Below, piece after piece: positions 7,817 to 15,627 of a DNA stretch of 32,374 nt. The DNA lies in NCBI GenBank assembly GCA_016285265.1, contig JAEEQL010000018.1, positions 1 to 32,374 of the forward strand. The letters run 5' to 3'. Made by a program: the position numbers and the translations under genes. Numbering within the stretch: position 1 is the first letter of the stretch; each line of letters starts with the position of its first letter. The stretch comes from Lachnospiraceae bacterium. GTDB lineage: Bacteria > Bacillota > Clostridia > Lachnospirales > Lachnospiraceae. The notes beneath the pieces were generated by a model. The model was not told the DNA's origin. It worked only from the letters and a program-made list of their open reading frames with translations, and did no database searches.

Positions 7817-9538
7817 TTACTGACCGTATGTATAGACCCTGAGAAGATTCCACGAGTCCGGAGTACCGTATCCGATCCTCCATGCTCCGACTCCTCCGAG
7901 GTCGAGTGTGTTCATCACATTGAGCTTGGCCATGAGCGATGAAGTATCCTCAAGCCATACCTGGTAAAGTGTGGTTCCTTCCCTCCACTCAAGGTAGTTC
8001 TGCGAGGTCTCCTCATCCCAAACGGGAGCGATGCCGAGATTTGCAACATATTCAGCCTGGTTTACGAGTGTCAGGTACTTTCCTGTCGTCACTCCGTCCT
8101 TGGTGGTCCATACGACGGTATAGAAAGGAACCGCGTTGATGATCTTCTCCGAGGGAACCTTTTCAAGCGTGAGCGTAAGTCCGTCCGAAGTAAATCCGAG
8201 ACTGGATACGCTTCCTGCGGTTCCGCCGTAAGGAGTGTGCTCGTCATAGCCCATTATCAGGACGTAATCAACAAACTGTCCCTGAAGGTCGAGCCTGTAA
8301 TGTGAATTGTAATCATAGGGAACGTAGTTATCCGTCGAAAGGCATATTCCGCTCTGTCTGCAGAGTACGGAAGTTTCTCTGAGGAACTGTACAAAATAAT
8401 CGCTGCTTTCCGCAGGCATTCCCTCGAAGTCGAAATTCAGTCCGTCGGCACCGACTTCAATAACGGCTGCGACAAGATCCGAGGCGAGCTTCCTTCTCCT
8501 TACCGTGTCGGACAAAAGAAGCGTCTCATCCAGATCAAAGCCGTTCTCATTCGCATAATTGAAATTGTCGACAACAACCCAGACCTTAAGTCCCTTCTGG
8601 TGACACTTCGCGACATAATCGGCGGAGCAGAAGTTCCTTAACGAACCCTGCTCGTCGGTGATCGATATCCATGTGGGTGCGATGACATTGATCCCGACCG
8701 CTTCGCCCAGCGCTTCGCCCAGGGTGTCGTTTCCGCCCAAGCCGGAGATCTGATGGAAACCGAGATTTACTCTCGTATCAAGTCTTACCGTCGTGTACTC
8801 GGGAAGCGCGGGAGCGATGGGTGCCATGTCGGTAACGGGCTCGGCAGAGGTCATCCTCTTATTCTCGATATACCCGATGATCGCATCGGAGGTCTTGACC
8901 TTGCTCCAGTCCTCCATTGCCTCGATAAGCTCGACTGTCTCGCCCTCTTCAACCTCTCTGAGGATGGGGCTCTTGATGCCGCCTCTTTCGCGGATCTGGG
9001 TATCCCTGGTGACGGTGCGCATCTCACGCGTGGTACCCCACTGGGTGTTAAGCTGGACTCGGCATTCGTAAGTCTCGGCCGTAAATGTGCAGAACATCTT
9101 CAGGTAATCCACCGAGATGTACAGACGGTTGTTCTCCCTCAGGGTAAGAGGAAATCCCAGGTCGGTGGTGACGCCGGAAACACTGTACGAGCTGGAGCCG
9201 TCCGTTACCTCATAGGTTTCCTTGGCGGTCGTGAACATAAGGGTTCCGCCGTTATAATTTCCGTCGTAAAAGAAACCCTGGGTAAGAAAAGCCCTGACGG
9301 TATCATAGTCAAAATAACATCTTCCGTCCCTTACAAGGGCCTGGTATGCTGTCTGCTCGTTCTGAAGGATTATCGCGGCCATGTCGCCGGACACTCCGTA
9401 GTGCTCGTGAAGATCGGCCATATCTTTGCCGTAAGAATATTTCTTATATAAAGGAATACCAACGGTAACTGCCCCGACTATAAGGATCAAAAGGATCGGG
9501 ATCAGCACCATGATGGCATGATTTTTTCTCTTTTTCAT
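7817..9538 (-). CDS. Membrane-anchored GH18 family glycosidase with SH3-like domain
   Basis: 573-residue extracytoplasmic protein. A single membrane anchor covers residues about 10-30. Residues about 60-160 resemble the copper-amine-oxidase-N type domain common on clostridial surface proteins. Residues about 180-232 look like a bacterial SH3 domain (TRDTQIRERGGIKSPILREV...GWSK-like). From about 255 comes a GH18 barrel of the YaaH/SleL kind: DGLNFDFEG carries the putative acid Glu372, with Asn in place of the second Asp of DxxDxDxE, as is common in YaaH-type proteins. YVLIMGYDEHTPYG and GVGAWRIGYG are further barrel motifs. The likely substrate is peptidoglycan N-acetylglucosamine, by family analogy. 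It is the first gene of the eight-gene operon; the Shine-Dalgarno is weak. Confidence 0.85.
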   Translation of the reverse strand: MKKRKNHAIMVLIPILLILIVGAVTVGIPLYKKYSYGKDMADLHEHYGVSGDMAAIILQNEQTAYQALVRDGRCYFDYDTVRAFLTQGFFYDGNYNGGTLMFTTAKETYEVTDGSSSYSVSGVTTDLGFPLTLRENNRLYISVDYLKMFCTFTAETYECRVQLNTQWGTTREMRTVTRDTQIRERGGIKSPILREVEEGETVELIEAMEDWSKVKTSDAIIGYIENKRMTSAEPVTDMAPIAPALPEYTTVRLDTRVNLGFHQISGLGGNDTLGEALGEAVGINVIAPTWISITDEQGSLRNFCSADYVAKCHQKGLKVWVVVDNFNYANENGFDLDETLLLSDTVRRRKLASDLVAAVIEVGADGLNFDFEGMPAESSDYFVQFLRETSVLCRQSGICLSTDNYVPYDYNSHYRLDLQGQFVDYVLIMGYDEHTPYGGTAGSVSSLGFTSDGLTLTLEKVPSEKIINAVPFYTVVWTTKDGVTTGKYLTLVNQAEYVANLGIAPVWDEETSQNYLEWREGTTLYQVWLEDTSSLMAKLNVMNTLDLGGVGAWRIGYGTPDSWNLLRVYTYGQ

Positions 9539-9592
9539 ATCAAAATTCCAATCAAAAAATTGAATGGCCGCACCTCTTGACCATACAAAGTT

Positions 9593-9621
9593 ATTTTATC
9601 ACAAGGGCGCTTATCCGTCAT
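9593..9621 (-). promoter_or_regulatory. Candidate promoter of the GH18-to-yhaN operon
   Basis: On the minus strand ATGACG and TAAAAT are separated by 17 bases, with a TG one base before the -10 (extended -10). It ends about 55 bases before the GH18 start codon, and no better promoter is seen in the gap. Confidence 0.5.
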
Positions 9622-9642
9622 TACTTTTTAAGCCGTCCGTTA

Positions 9643-9685
9643 AGTAAGAAAGACCCCGCACCGCAGGTGATTGCGGCACAGGGTC
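9643..9685 (-). terminator. Orphan strong terminator hairpin
   Basis: On the minus strand a 14-pair stem (9652-9665 with 9672-9685, six-base loop, three G-U wobbles) is followed by TTTCTTACTT. It lies upstream of the GH18 operon promoter, yet no protein gene feeds into it from the right, so it implies either an unannotated minus-strand RNA or transcription control. Confidence 0.6.
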
Positions 9686-9823
9686 GGCTTCATGACATTT
9701 ACCTTCGACCACTACCGAAAATTATTAAAATTTAGTAAATGGCCATTGATATAAGTATTCTTGATCCGGGCTCCGTCTTATCCAAAAGGAATCCAAATAT
9801 ACCGTGAATATATTTTCCTTGCA

Positions 9824-9909
9824 GAGCCGTGGCACCCTCTGTTTAAAAGCGGCTCATCGGACCAAATCGGTCCGGACAGTGCAAAACGCATCTAAGGGCT
9901 GCCTTTTTT
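9824..9909 (+). ncRNA. Candidate structured RNA with possible pseudoknot
   Basis: Four helices can be drawn on the plus strand: GAGCCG (9824-9829) with CGGCTC (9850-9855), GGACC (9859-9863) with GGTCC (9869-9873), a short TGC/GCA stem near 9880-9889, and GGCACCC (9831-9837) with GGGCTGCC (9896-9903, one bulged C) followed directly by six T residues. The first and last helices cross, so they form either a pseudoknot or two mutually exclusive states. I could not match it to a riboswitch, SRP RNA, RNase P RNA, tmRNA or 6S RNA consensus that I know. Existence as a transcript is inference. Confidence 0.35.
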
Positions 9910-10106
9910 CGCAAAAAGACAACCTGCCCATCTGTTCGGGCTGTATTTTATTGATCTATAGGTTATTTTGGCCACATAAGATATTTTGGAGGAAGATCTC
10001 CGGCGAAAGAAAGAAGAAAGGAAAACCGATCCATGACAATGTGATATTGCATGCGTTTCTTTCTATCCGCAGGTCGGATGCTGCGGATATATCGAATGTG
10101 TTATTT

Positions 10107-10131
10107 TGGGCCTTTCGGGGCCCTCTTTTTG
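10107..10131 (+). terminator. Plus-strand terminator-like hairpin in the gap
   Basis: GGGCC and GGCCC pair around a TTTCGG loop and are followed by TCTTTTT. No plus-strand protein gene ends here, so if active it ends an unannotated RNA. Confidence 0.5.
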
Positions 10132-10312
10132 GATTCATCCCCTTTCCGCCGCCGGGGTTTTAAGAAGATGCACGGCCATTATCCGAAAGGATGCGGGATC
10201 CATTCAATGGGAAAATTTACCGAATTTTTGCCGACACAGGTGTCATTTGGGTATATTTTCCGGAAAAAAGCCCGATATATACTACAAGTATAGTATTTGT
10301 ACATTATTTTTC

Positions 10313-10341
10313 TTGACGCACTATGGCAAAACAGATATTAT
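10313..10341 (+). promoter_or_regulatory. Promoter of mecA
   Basis: TTGACG (10313-10318) and TATTAT (10336-10341) are separated by exactly 17 bases, giving a near-consensus vegetative promoter. Transcription would start near 10348, about 27 bases before the GTG start. Confidence 0.85.
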
Positions 10342-10374
10342 ATGAAAATCTTGAAAAAGATGGGGGAAAAATAA

Positions 10375-11169
10375 GTGAACATTGAGGTATTGGGTAACCT
10401 TCGGGTGAAGTGTACCCTTACAAGTGAATATCTGAAATCGCGCTGGATCGATGCGGGCGACCTCGCCTACGGATCCGAGGCCGCGACCGCACTCTTCAGG
10501 GACATCATCGAAGAGACCAACGAAAGATTCGGCATCGACTTCAGGGCCAGGGAAAACCACCCCGTAATGATCGAAGCCATTCCCATGGGAGAAGGCTCCC
10601 TTTCCGTGATCATCAGCAAGGCAGAGGATGCCGAGGAGCTCGACACGAGATTCTCCAGATTCTCACCCGAGCACTCAGCCGAGGGCATCACACCCGAATA
10701 CGGCGATGATGCGGACGATATCGACGACGATGATGAAGGTATTGAGACCGGTGCTCCCGTTTTCAGGGATCGCAAGCATTCTCCGGCCAAGCCTTCTGTC
10801 AGAAAGAATGTTACCGATTTCGGCAAGCCCTTCTTTGAGACCCTCGAAAAGGAAAAAGAGCGTATCCGCGAAGGCGGCTGCATCGTGACCATAACCTTCG
10901 ATATGATCGGAGACCTCTACGATCTCGCATCCGCAGGCCTCGCATACAGCGGCGATACATCCCTTTACAAGAACACCTCCACCGGCAGATACCTTCTGGT
11001 CATCCCCGTGGAAGGCGAGGAATATGCCATGGCGATGAACTTTGCCGAGGCGGCATCCGAGTTCGGAAAAGCGCGGATCGTCCCCAAATCGGGAGCCTCA
11101 TTCCTCGACAGGGATCACGAGTGCCTGATCGGCACCGGCGCACTTGAAAAGATCAAGGCCGGAAAGTGA
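10375..11169 (+). CDS. mecA: MecA-family adaptor protein
   Basis: 264-residue adaptor of the MecA/YpbH family, which in Bacilli delivers substrates such as ComK to the ClpCP protease and aids ClpC assembly. The N-terminal domain (about 1-90) matches the family in TSEYLKSRWIDAGDLAYGSEAATALFRDIIEE and EGSLSVIISKAED positions. A linker at about 90-165 is very acidic (DDADDIDDDDEG). The C-terminal ClpC-binding domain (about 168-264) has ITFDMIGDLYDLAS, SLYKNTSTGRYLLVIPVE and a final EKIKAGK. The start is GTG with GGGGGA eight bases upstream. It has its own promoter and terminator, so it is monocistronic. In a non-competent Clostridium the substrate is unknown. Confidence 0.85.
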   Translation: MNIEVLGNLRVKCTLTSEYLKSRWIDAGDLAYGSEAATALFRDIIEETNERFGIDFRARENHPVMIEAIPMGEGSLSVIISKAEDAEELDTRFSRFSPEHSAEGITPEYGDDADDIDDDDEGIETGAPVFRDRKHSPAKPSVRKNVTDFGKPFFETLEKEKERIREGGCIVTITFDMIGDLYDLASAGLAYSGDTSLYKNTSTGRYLLVIPVEGEEYAMAMNFAEAASEFGKARIVPKSGASFLDRDHECLIGTGALEKIKAGK

Positions 11170-11196
11170 TCAATAACATTCGTTTTCATAAGATCA

Positions 11197-11266
11197 AAGG
11201 ACGGTTTTCATGTTCCGCCGCAGGTTTTTACCCGGGCGTGACGGAACACGAAAGCCGTCCTTTTAT
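11197..11266 (+). terminator. Terminator of mecA
   Basis: A long hairpin begins about 28 bases after the stop. AAGGACGG (11197-11204) pairs with CCGTCCTT (11255-11262) and TGTTCCG (11211-11217) with CGGAACA (11242-11248), and the distal arm runs into TTTTATAAT. Confidence 0.75.
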
Positions 11267-11299
11267 AATAGGTTCGATATGTTTTTATACAAGGGTTTA

Positions 11300-11308
11300 T
11301 GCTATAAT
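11300..11308 (+). promoter_or_regulatory. Extended -10 promoter of gdpP-rplI-dnaB
   Basis: TGCTATAAT is a perfect extended -10 element 41 bases before the gdpP start. The -35 region is poor (TGTTTT at 17-base spacing), as expected for an extended -10 promoter. Confidence 0.65.
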
Positions 11309-11348
11309 GTACTGAGTCTTTTTCATTATTTGTGAAAGGAAAAACCGG

Positions 11349-13406
11349 ATGATGAAAACCCGCTTAAAGGTAAAGGGACATTTAAGATCCTATATGCGTT
11401 TCAGCATATATCTCGGACTGCTTCTCCTTGCCGTTAACGCAGCCATATTCCTTGTAAGCATTCAGGCAGGTGCGCTCCTTTGCGTATTTACCGTTTTCTA
11501 CTTTATTGTTTCCCTTACTCTCTACTACAATAACAAGCCCATGATCATGAACGAGCTCGTGAGCTTTGCGACCGAGTACGGGCAGATCCAGAGAAAGCTC
11601 TTAAGGGAACTCGACATACCCTATGCCCTCCTTGATGAGGACGGCAAGGTGATGTGGACCAACATCGCTTTCGAGCAGATCACCGACGAACCCAGGAAAT
11701 ACAACAAGTCCATCACCTCCATATTCCCCGTCATCACCGGAGACAAGCTCCCCAGGGAAGAGGATTCGGACGAGGCTGAATTCGATATCGAGCACGAAGG
11801 CAGGGATTACAGCATCCGCCTCAAGAGGATCCCTCTTAAGGAAATGGCCGAAAACAGCGACCTGATAGAGGCCGAAGGCTACAACGGATATCTCATCGCG
11901 ATGTTCATGTTCGACAAGACCGCACTCAACATCGCACTTCAGGAACTCGATGACCAGTCGCTCTGCGTCGGAATGATCTACCTGGACAATTTCGACGAGG
12001 CTATGGAAAGTGTCGAGGAAGTCAAGCAGAGTCTCCTTGCGGCACTCATAGACAGAAAGGTCAACAAATACATCTCCGGACTCGACGGAATATGCCGTAA
12101 GACCGAGAAGGATAAGTACCTTGTGATCCTCCGCAAGAAAGCGATTGCCGAGATGCAGGACAGACATTTCGAACTGCTCCAGGATATCAAGACGGTCAAG
12201 CTCGGTGAGAACTCCATGGCAGTCACGACCAGTATCGGTCTCGGTGTGGACGGTCTCACATATGCACAGAATTATGAGTACGCACGTAACGCTATAGACC
12301 TCGCACTCGGCCGAGGCGGCGACCAGGCGGTCATCAAGACCAAGGACCAGGTTACCTACTACGGCGGAAAGTCACAGACCATCGAAAAGAGTACAAGGGT
12401 CAAGGCCCGCGTCAAGGCACAGGCACTCCGTGAGATCATCACGGCCAAGGACAATGTCCTCATCATGGGGCACAGCCGTCCCGATGCGGATTCGTTCGGT
12501 GCCGCCGTCGGTATCTACTGTATCGCCAAGGTCCTCGGCAAGAGCGCTTACATAGTCATGGATAACCCCACGAGCGAGGTCCAGCCCCTTATCGATACCT
12601 TCATAAGCGGAGGCGAGGAATACGAAGAGGTCATGATAAGCTCGCAGCAGGCCATCGACCTTGCAAACGCCGGTTCCGTTCTCGTTGTGGTCGACGTCAA
12701 CAAGCCTTCCATCACGGAATGCCCCGACCTTATCAAGTACTGCAAGACCATCGTTGTTCTCGATCACCACAGATCCGGAAGCGAAGTCATCGAGAATGCG
12801 ACCCTTTCATATATCGAGCCTTACGCATCGAGTGCGTGTGAGATGATCTCCGAGATACTCCAGTATGCTGCGGACAACGTCAAGATACGCCCCGAGGAAG
12901 CGGACTGCATGTATTCCGGTATCATGGTCGATTCCAACTCCTTCCAGAGCAAGGCCGGCGTAAGAACCTTCGAAGCGGCCGCATTCCTCAGAAGATGCGG
13001 TGCGGATGTAACAAGAGTAAGAAAGATGTTCCGCGCAGGTGCGGATGAATACAGGGCTAAGGCGGATACGGTATCACAGGCCGAGATCTACCGCGGAGCA
13101 TATGCGATAAGCGTATGTACCGCAGACGACTGTCCCAGCCCCACCCTCATCGGAGCACAGGCAGCGAACGAGCTCCTCAACATCAGGGGCATCAAGGCAA
13201 GCTTCGTTCTCACGGACTTTGCGGGTAAGATACATATAAGTGCAAGATCCATAGACGAAGTAAACGTCCAGCTCATCATGGAGCATATGGGCGGAGGCGG
13301 ACACCTCTCCGTTGCGGCCTGCCAGCTTGAAGGTGCGCAGATAGAGGAAGCGATAGGCGAACTTAAAAACACGATTGATTCTTTGACAGAAAGCGGTGAG
13401 ATCTAA
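11349..13406 (+). CDS. gdpP: Cyclic-di-AMP phosphodiesterase GdpP
   Basis: 685-residue membrane phosphodiesterase that hydrolyses c-di-AMP to pApA, so it helps set potassium and osmotic balance and wall homeostasis. Two membrane helices lie at about 18-36 and 40-60. A PAS-like sensor domain follows (about 80-175), then a degenerate GGDEF domain (about 180-340) with no GGDEF motif. The catalytic DHH/DHHA1 module starts near 365: GHSRPDADSFG, VVLDHHRSGS, GIMVDSNSF and the C-terminal GGGGHLSVAA give the metal- and substrate-binding residues. Length and order are those of B. subtilis GdpP/YybT. Its TAA overlaps the rplI ATG by one base; gdpP-rplI-dnaB is a conserved Firmicute arrangement. Confidence 0.94.
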   Translation: MMKTRLKVKGHLRSYMRFSIYLGLLLLAVNAAIFLVSIQAGALLCVFTVFYFIVSLTLYYNNKPMIMNELVSFATEYGQIQRKLLRELDIPYALLDEDGKVMWTNIAFEQITDEPRKYNKSITSIFPVITGDKLPREEDSDEAEFDIEHEGRDYSIRLKRIPLKEMAENSDLIEAEGYNGYLIAMFMFDKTALNIALQELDDQSLCVGMIYLDNFDEAMESVEEVKQSLLAALIDRKVNKYISGLDGICRKTEKDKYLVILRKKAIAEMQDRHFELLQDIKTVKLGENSMAVTTSIGLGVDGLTYAQNYEYARNAIDLALGRGGDQAVIKTKDQVTYYGGKSQTIEKSTRVKARVKAQALREIITAKDNVLIMGHSRPDADSFGAAVGIYCIAKVLGKSAYIVMDNPTSEVQPLIDTFISGGEEYEEVMISSQQAIDLANAGSVLVVVDVNKPSITECPDLIKYCKTIVVLDHHRSGSEVIENATLSYIEPYASSACEMISEILQYAADNVKIRPEEADCMYSGIMVDSNSFQSKAGVRTFEAAAFLRRCGADVTRVRKMFRAGADEYRAKADTVSQAEIYRGAYAISVCTADDCPSPTLIGAQAANELLNIRGIKASFVLTDFAGKIHISARSIDEVNVQLIMEHMGGGGHLSVAACQLEGAQIEEAIGELKNTIDSLTESGEI

Positions 13407-13852
13407 TGAAGATTATTCTTTTACAGGACGAGAAGAAACTCGGCAAAAAAGGTGACATCATAAATGCGAGCGACGGATATGCAAGAAACTACATCCTTCC
13501 CAAGGGAATAGGCGTGGAAGCTACCGCAGCCAATATCAACGACCTTAAGCTCCAGAAAGCAAACGAAAAGAAGATCGCAGACGAAAAGCTTGCGGAGGCA
13601 CAGGCACTCTCCGAAAAGCTCGCTTCCCTTTCGGTAAAGACATCCATCAAGACCGGTGCAGGCGGACGTTCATTCGGATCGGTCTCTTCCAAAGAGATCG
13701 CAGAGGAATGCGCAAAGCAGCACGGCATCACTCTCGACAAGAAGAAGATCGTTCTCGACGATGCGATCAAAGCTCCCGGAACATACAATGTTCAGGTCAA
13801 GCTTCATCCCCAGGTTACCGCAACCTTAAGCGTCAAAGTCGAAGAGGCTTGA
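13406..13852 (+). CDS. rplI: 50S ribosomal protein L9
   Basis: 148-residue large-subunit protein that binds 23S rRNA at the L1-stalk base and helps reading-frame maintenance. The N-terminal RNA-binding domain begins MKIILLQDEKKLGKKG and continues with DGYARNYILPKG, the family signature. A long charged helix (about 42-75) links to the C-terminal domain containing GRSFGSVSSKEI and a typical last strand. Length equals the usual 147-150. It is coupled to gdpP by TAATG and separated from dnaB by one base. Confidence 0.96.
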   Translation: MKIILLQDEKKLGKKGDIINASDGYARNYILPKGIGVEATAANINDLKLQKANEKKIADEKLAEAQALSEKLASLSVKTSIKTGAGGRSFGSVSSKEIAEECAKQHGITLDKKKIVLDDAIKAPGTYNVQVKLHPQVTATLSVKVEEA

Positions 13853-13853
13853 T

Positions 13854-15239
13854 ATGGACGGATTCAGCGAAAATGTCATCAAAAAAATAATGCCCCATGA
13901 CGATGATGCGGAAAGAGCCGTACTCACCAGTATGCTTATGTCCTCCAAGGCCATATCCGAGGTCCAGGAGATCATCAAGGCAGGAGACGAGTTCTATAAC
14001 AGGATCTTCGGCTCTGTCTACGACATCATTGTCGAGATGGAAAACAACGGCCAGAAGGTCGATCCCGTAACCCTCAAGGATAAGCTCGGTGAAAACGAGA
14101 AGACCGCGAATGTCGCAAACCTCGCTTTCATCATGGATATCATGAAGGATTCGGCTACCAGCACCAGTGCCAATGCTACGTACTACGCGGAGATCGTTCA
14201 CCGCAAGGCCGAAAGCAGAAGCCTTATAAGTGCGGCCGAGGCGATCGCGGAAAAAGGATACCGTGACGAAACCGACACAACACAGCTTTTTGACGAGGCG
14301 GAAAAGAAGATCTTCGAAGCCACCCAGTCAAGGGTCGTAAGGGACATCAAGCCCATCGACGACATCTTCTATGAAGCGCTTTCAAACGTAGCGATCGCAT
14401 ACCGTAACCAGGGAACCGTTACCGGCCTTGCTACGGGATTTGCCGATCTTGATTTCCTTACATCGGGATTCCAGAAATCCGACTTCATACTCATAGCGGC
14501 AAGACCTTCCATGGGTAAGACCGCATTTGCGCTCAATATCGCCGAGCATATGGCCCTCAAGGGCAATAAGGGCGTCGGAATTTTCTCGCTGGAAATGAGC
14601 TCGACCCAGCTGGCCAACAGACTTATGGCCATGAATTCAAGGGTCAGCGTCTCACTCCTTCGAAACGGCAAGGTATCCGGCGACGACTACCAGAAGATAA
14701 CAGAGAGCGGAAGCCTTTTCGGAAAGTCCAAGCTCTTCATAGACGATACCCCGGGCATCTCGGTATCCGAAGTAAGGGCTAAGTGCAGAAGGCTTAAAGC
14801 AGCAGGCAAGCTCGATATCATCTTCATCGACTATCTCCAGCTGATGCAGGGCTCCGGCCGTGCGGAAAGCAGACAGCAGGAGGTCTCCCAGATCTCAAGA
14901 GACCTTAAGGGACTTGCACGTGAGCTCGAGATCCCCGTTGTCGCACTCTCACAGCTTTCGAGAACCGTCGAGAGCCGTAAACCTCCCAAGCCCATGCTCT
15001 CCGACCTTCGTGAATCGGGTGCGATCGAGCAGGATGCCGATATCGTAATGTTCATTTACCGCGAGGATTACTATAACAAGGATACCAAGAGAAAGAACGT
15101 ATCCGACATCATCATTGCGAAGCAGAGAAACGGCCCCGTAGACGAATTCCCTCTTGTATGGCTGCCCGAGTATACCAAGTTTGCCAATATGAGCAAGGAT
15201 GAAAAAGAAAAACTAAAGAGTCAGGGCTCAGAAGAATAA
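13854..15239 (+). CDS. dnaB: Replicative DNA helicase DnaB
   Basis: 461-residue hexameric 5'-3' helicase of the replication fork (DnaC in B. subtilis nomenclature). The N-terminal primase-interacting domain begins with MPHDDDAERAVLTSML and spans to about 115. The RecA-like ATPase domain has Walker A ARPSMGKTAFA near 215-224, the H1a and Walker B region IIFIDYLQLMQG near 322, and LSQLSRTVESR and SDLRESGAIEQDAD motifs, with an arginine-finger region YREDYY near the end. No intein interrupts it. It is the last gene of the gdpP operon and is followed by a hairpin terminator. Confidence 0.96.
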   Translation: MDGFSENVIKKIMPHDDDAERAVLTSMLMSSKAISEVQEIIKAGDEFYNRIFGSVYDIIVEMENNGQKVDPVTLKDKLGENEKTANVANLAFIMDIMKDSATSTSANATYYAEIVHRKAESRSLISAAEAIAEKGYRDETDTTQLFDEAEKKIFEATQSRVVRDIKPIDDIFYEALSNVAIAYRNQGTVTGLATGFADLDFLTSGFQKSDFILIAARPSMGKTAFALNIAEHMALKGNKGVGIFSLEMSSTQLANRLMAMNSRVSVSLLRNGKVSGDDYQKITESGSLFGKSKLFIDDTPGISVSEVRAKCRRLKAAGKLDIIFIDYLQLMQGSGRAESRQQEVSQISRDLKGLARELEIPVVALSQLSRTVESRKPPKPMLSDLRESGAIEQDADIVMFIYREDYYNKDTKRKNVSDIIIAKQRNGPVDEFPLVWLPEYTKFANMSKDEKEKLKSQGSEE

Positions 15240-15271
15240 GCTTTGCCCAGGGTTTCGAATGAGAATAAAAA

Positions 15272-15300
15272 AAAGCGCAAGTGCTAAGCACTTGCGCTTT
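15272..15300. terminator. Bidirectional terminator between dnaB and ferredoxin
   Basis: A perfect 12-pair stem (15272-15283 with 15289-15300, loop CTAAG). The minus-strand side runs into eight T residues, a strong ending for the ferredoxin gene; the plus-strand tail CTTTAGTCTTAT is weaker but can serve dnaB. Confidence 0.85.
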
Positions 15301-15313
15301 AGTCTTATATGGA

Positions 15314-15484
15314 TCAAGCCTGCTCGATAGCACCTACAGGGCACTGTCCTGCGCATGCTCCGCAGTCGATGCACTTCTCGGGATCGATCTCAAACTTTCC
15401 GTCTGCCATTGAGATAGCTCCAACGGGGCACTGAGCCTCGCAAGAACCGCAGCAGATACATCCGTCACCAATCTTATAAGCCAT
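15314..15484 (-). CDS. Small 2[4Fe-4S] ferredoxin
   Basis: 56-residue clostridial-type ferredoxin, a soluble low-potential electron carrier. Two cluster motifs are complete: CICCGSCEAQCP near residues 9-20 and CIDCGACAGQCP near 38-49, each CxxCxxCxxxCP. The start codon follows a perfect AGGAGGT. The gene lies 143 bases downstream of pflA on the same strand. Plausible work includes supplying electrons to the radical-SAM cluster of PflA or to hydrogenase/PFOR; the first is suggested only by position. A small hairpin GTCC/GGAC followed by seven T residues lies immediately before the ribosome binding site and could act as an attenuator. Confidence 0.93.
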   Translation of the reverse strand: MAYKIGDGCICCGSCEAQCPVGAISMADGKFEIDPEKCIDCGACAGQCPVGAIEQA

Positions 15485-15627
15485 AATAACACCTCCTAAA
15501 AAAATTGTCCGTTCGGACTCCTGGATACCCTACTTATCCGTCTGTATTATAGTAATATAATTGTCTGACTATTACAAGAAAAAGAGTAATTAGCCCAGAC
15601 TAATCATAGTTAGTTAAGCCAAATCAT

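Larger units (their letters stand above)
9539..10374. other. Gene-free 836-base divergent intergenic region
   Basis: No convincing coding frame is present. From left to right it holds the promoter of the GH18 operon (9593-9621), a minus-strand terminator (9643-9685), a candidate structured RNA on the plus strand (9824-9909), a weaker GCCC/GGGC hairpin near 9928-9943, a plus-strand hairpin GGGCC/GGCCC with a T-rich tail (about 10107-10130), and the mecA promoter (10313-10341). The stretch 10130-10310 shows nothing I can name. A promoter for the inner RNA candidates is not obvious. Confidence 0.6.

Noticed and set aside
9804-10163. 119-codon open frame in the long intergenic region
   Set aside because: It starts at GTG without a properly spaced ribosome binding site, overlaps three RNA-like hairpins, resembles no family and has a composition unlike neighbouring genes.
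9700-10340. SRP RNA, RNase P RNA, tmRNA, 6S RNA or ydaO/GEMM riboswitch
   Set aside because: I looked for their diagnostic sequence blocks on both strands and found none; only unnamed hairpins remain.
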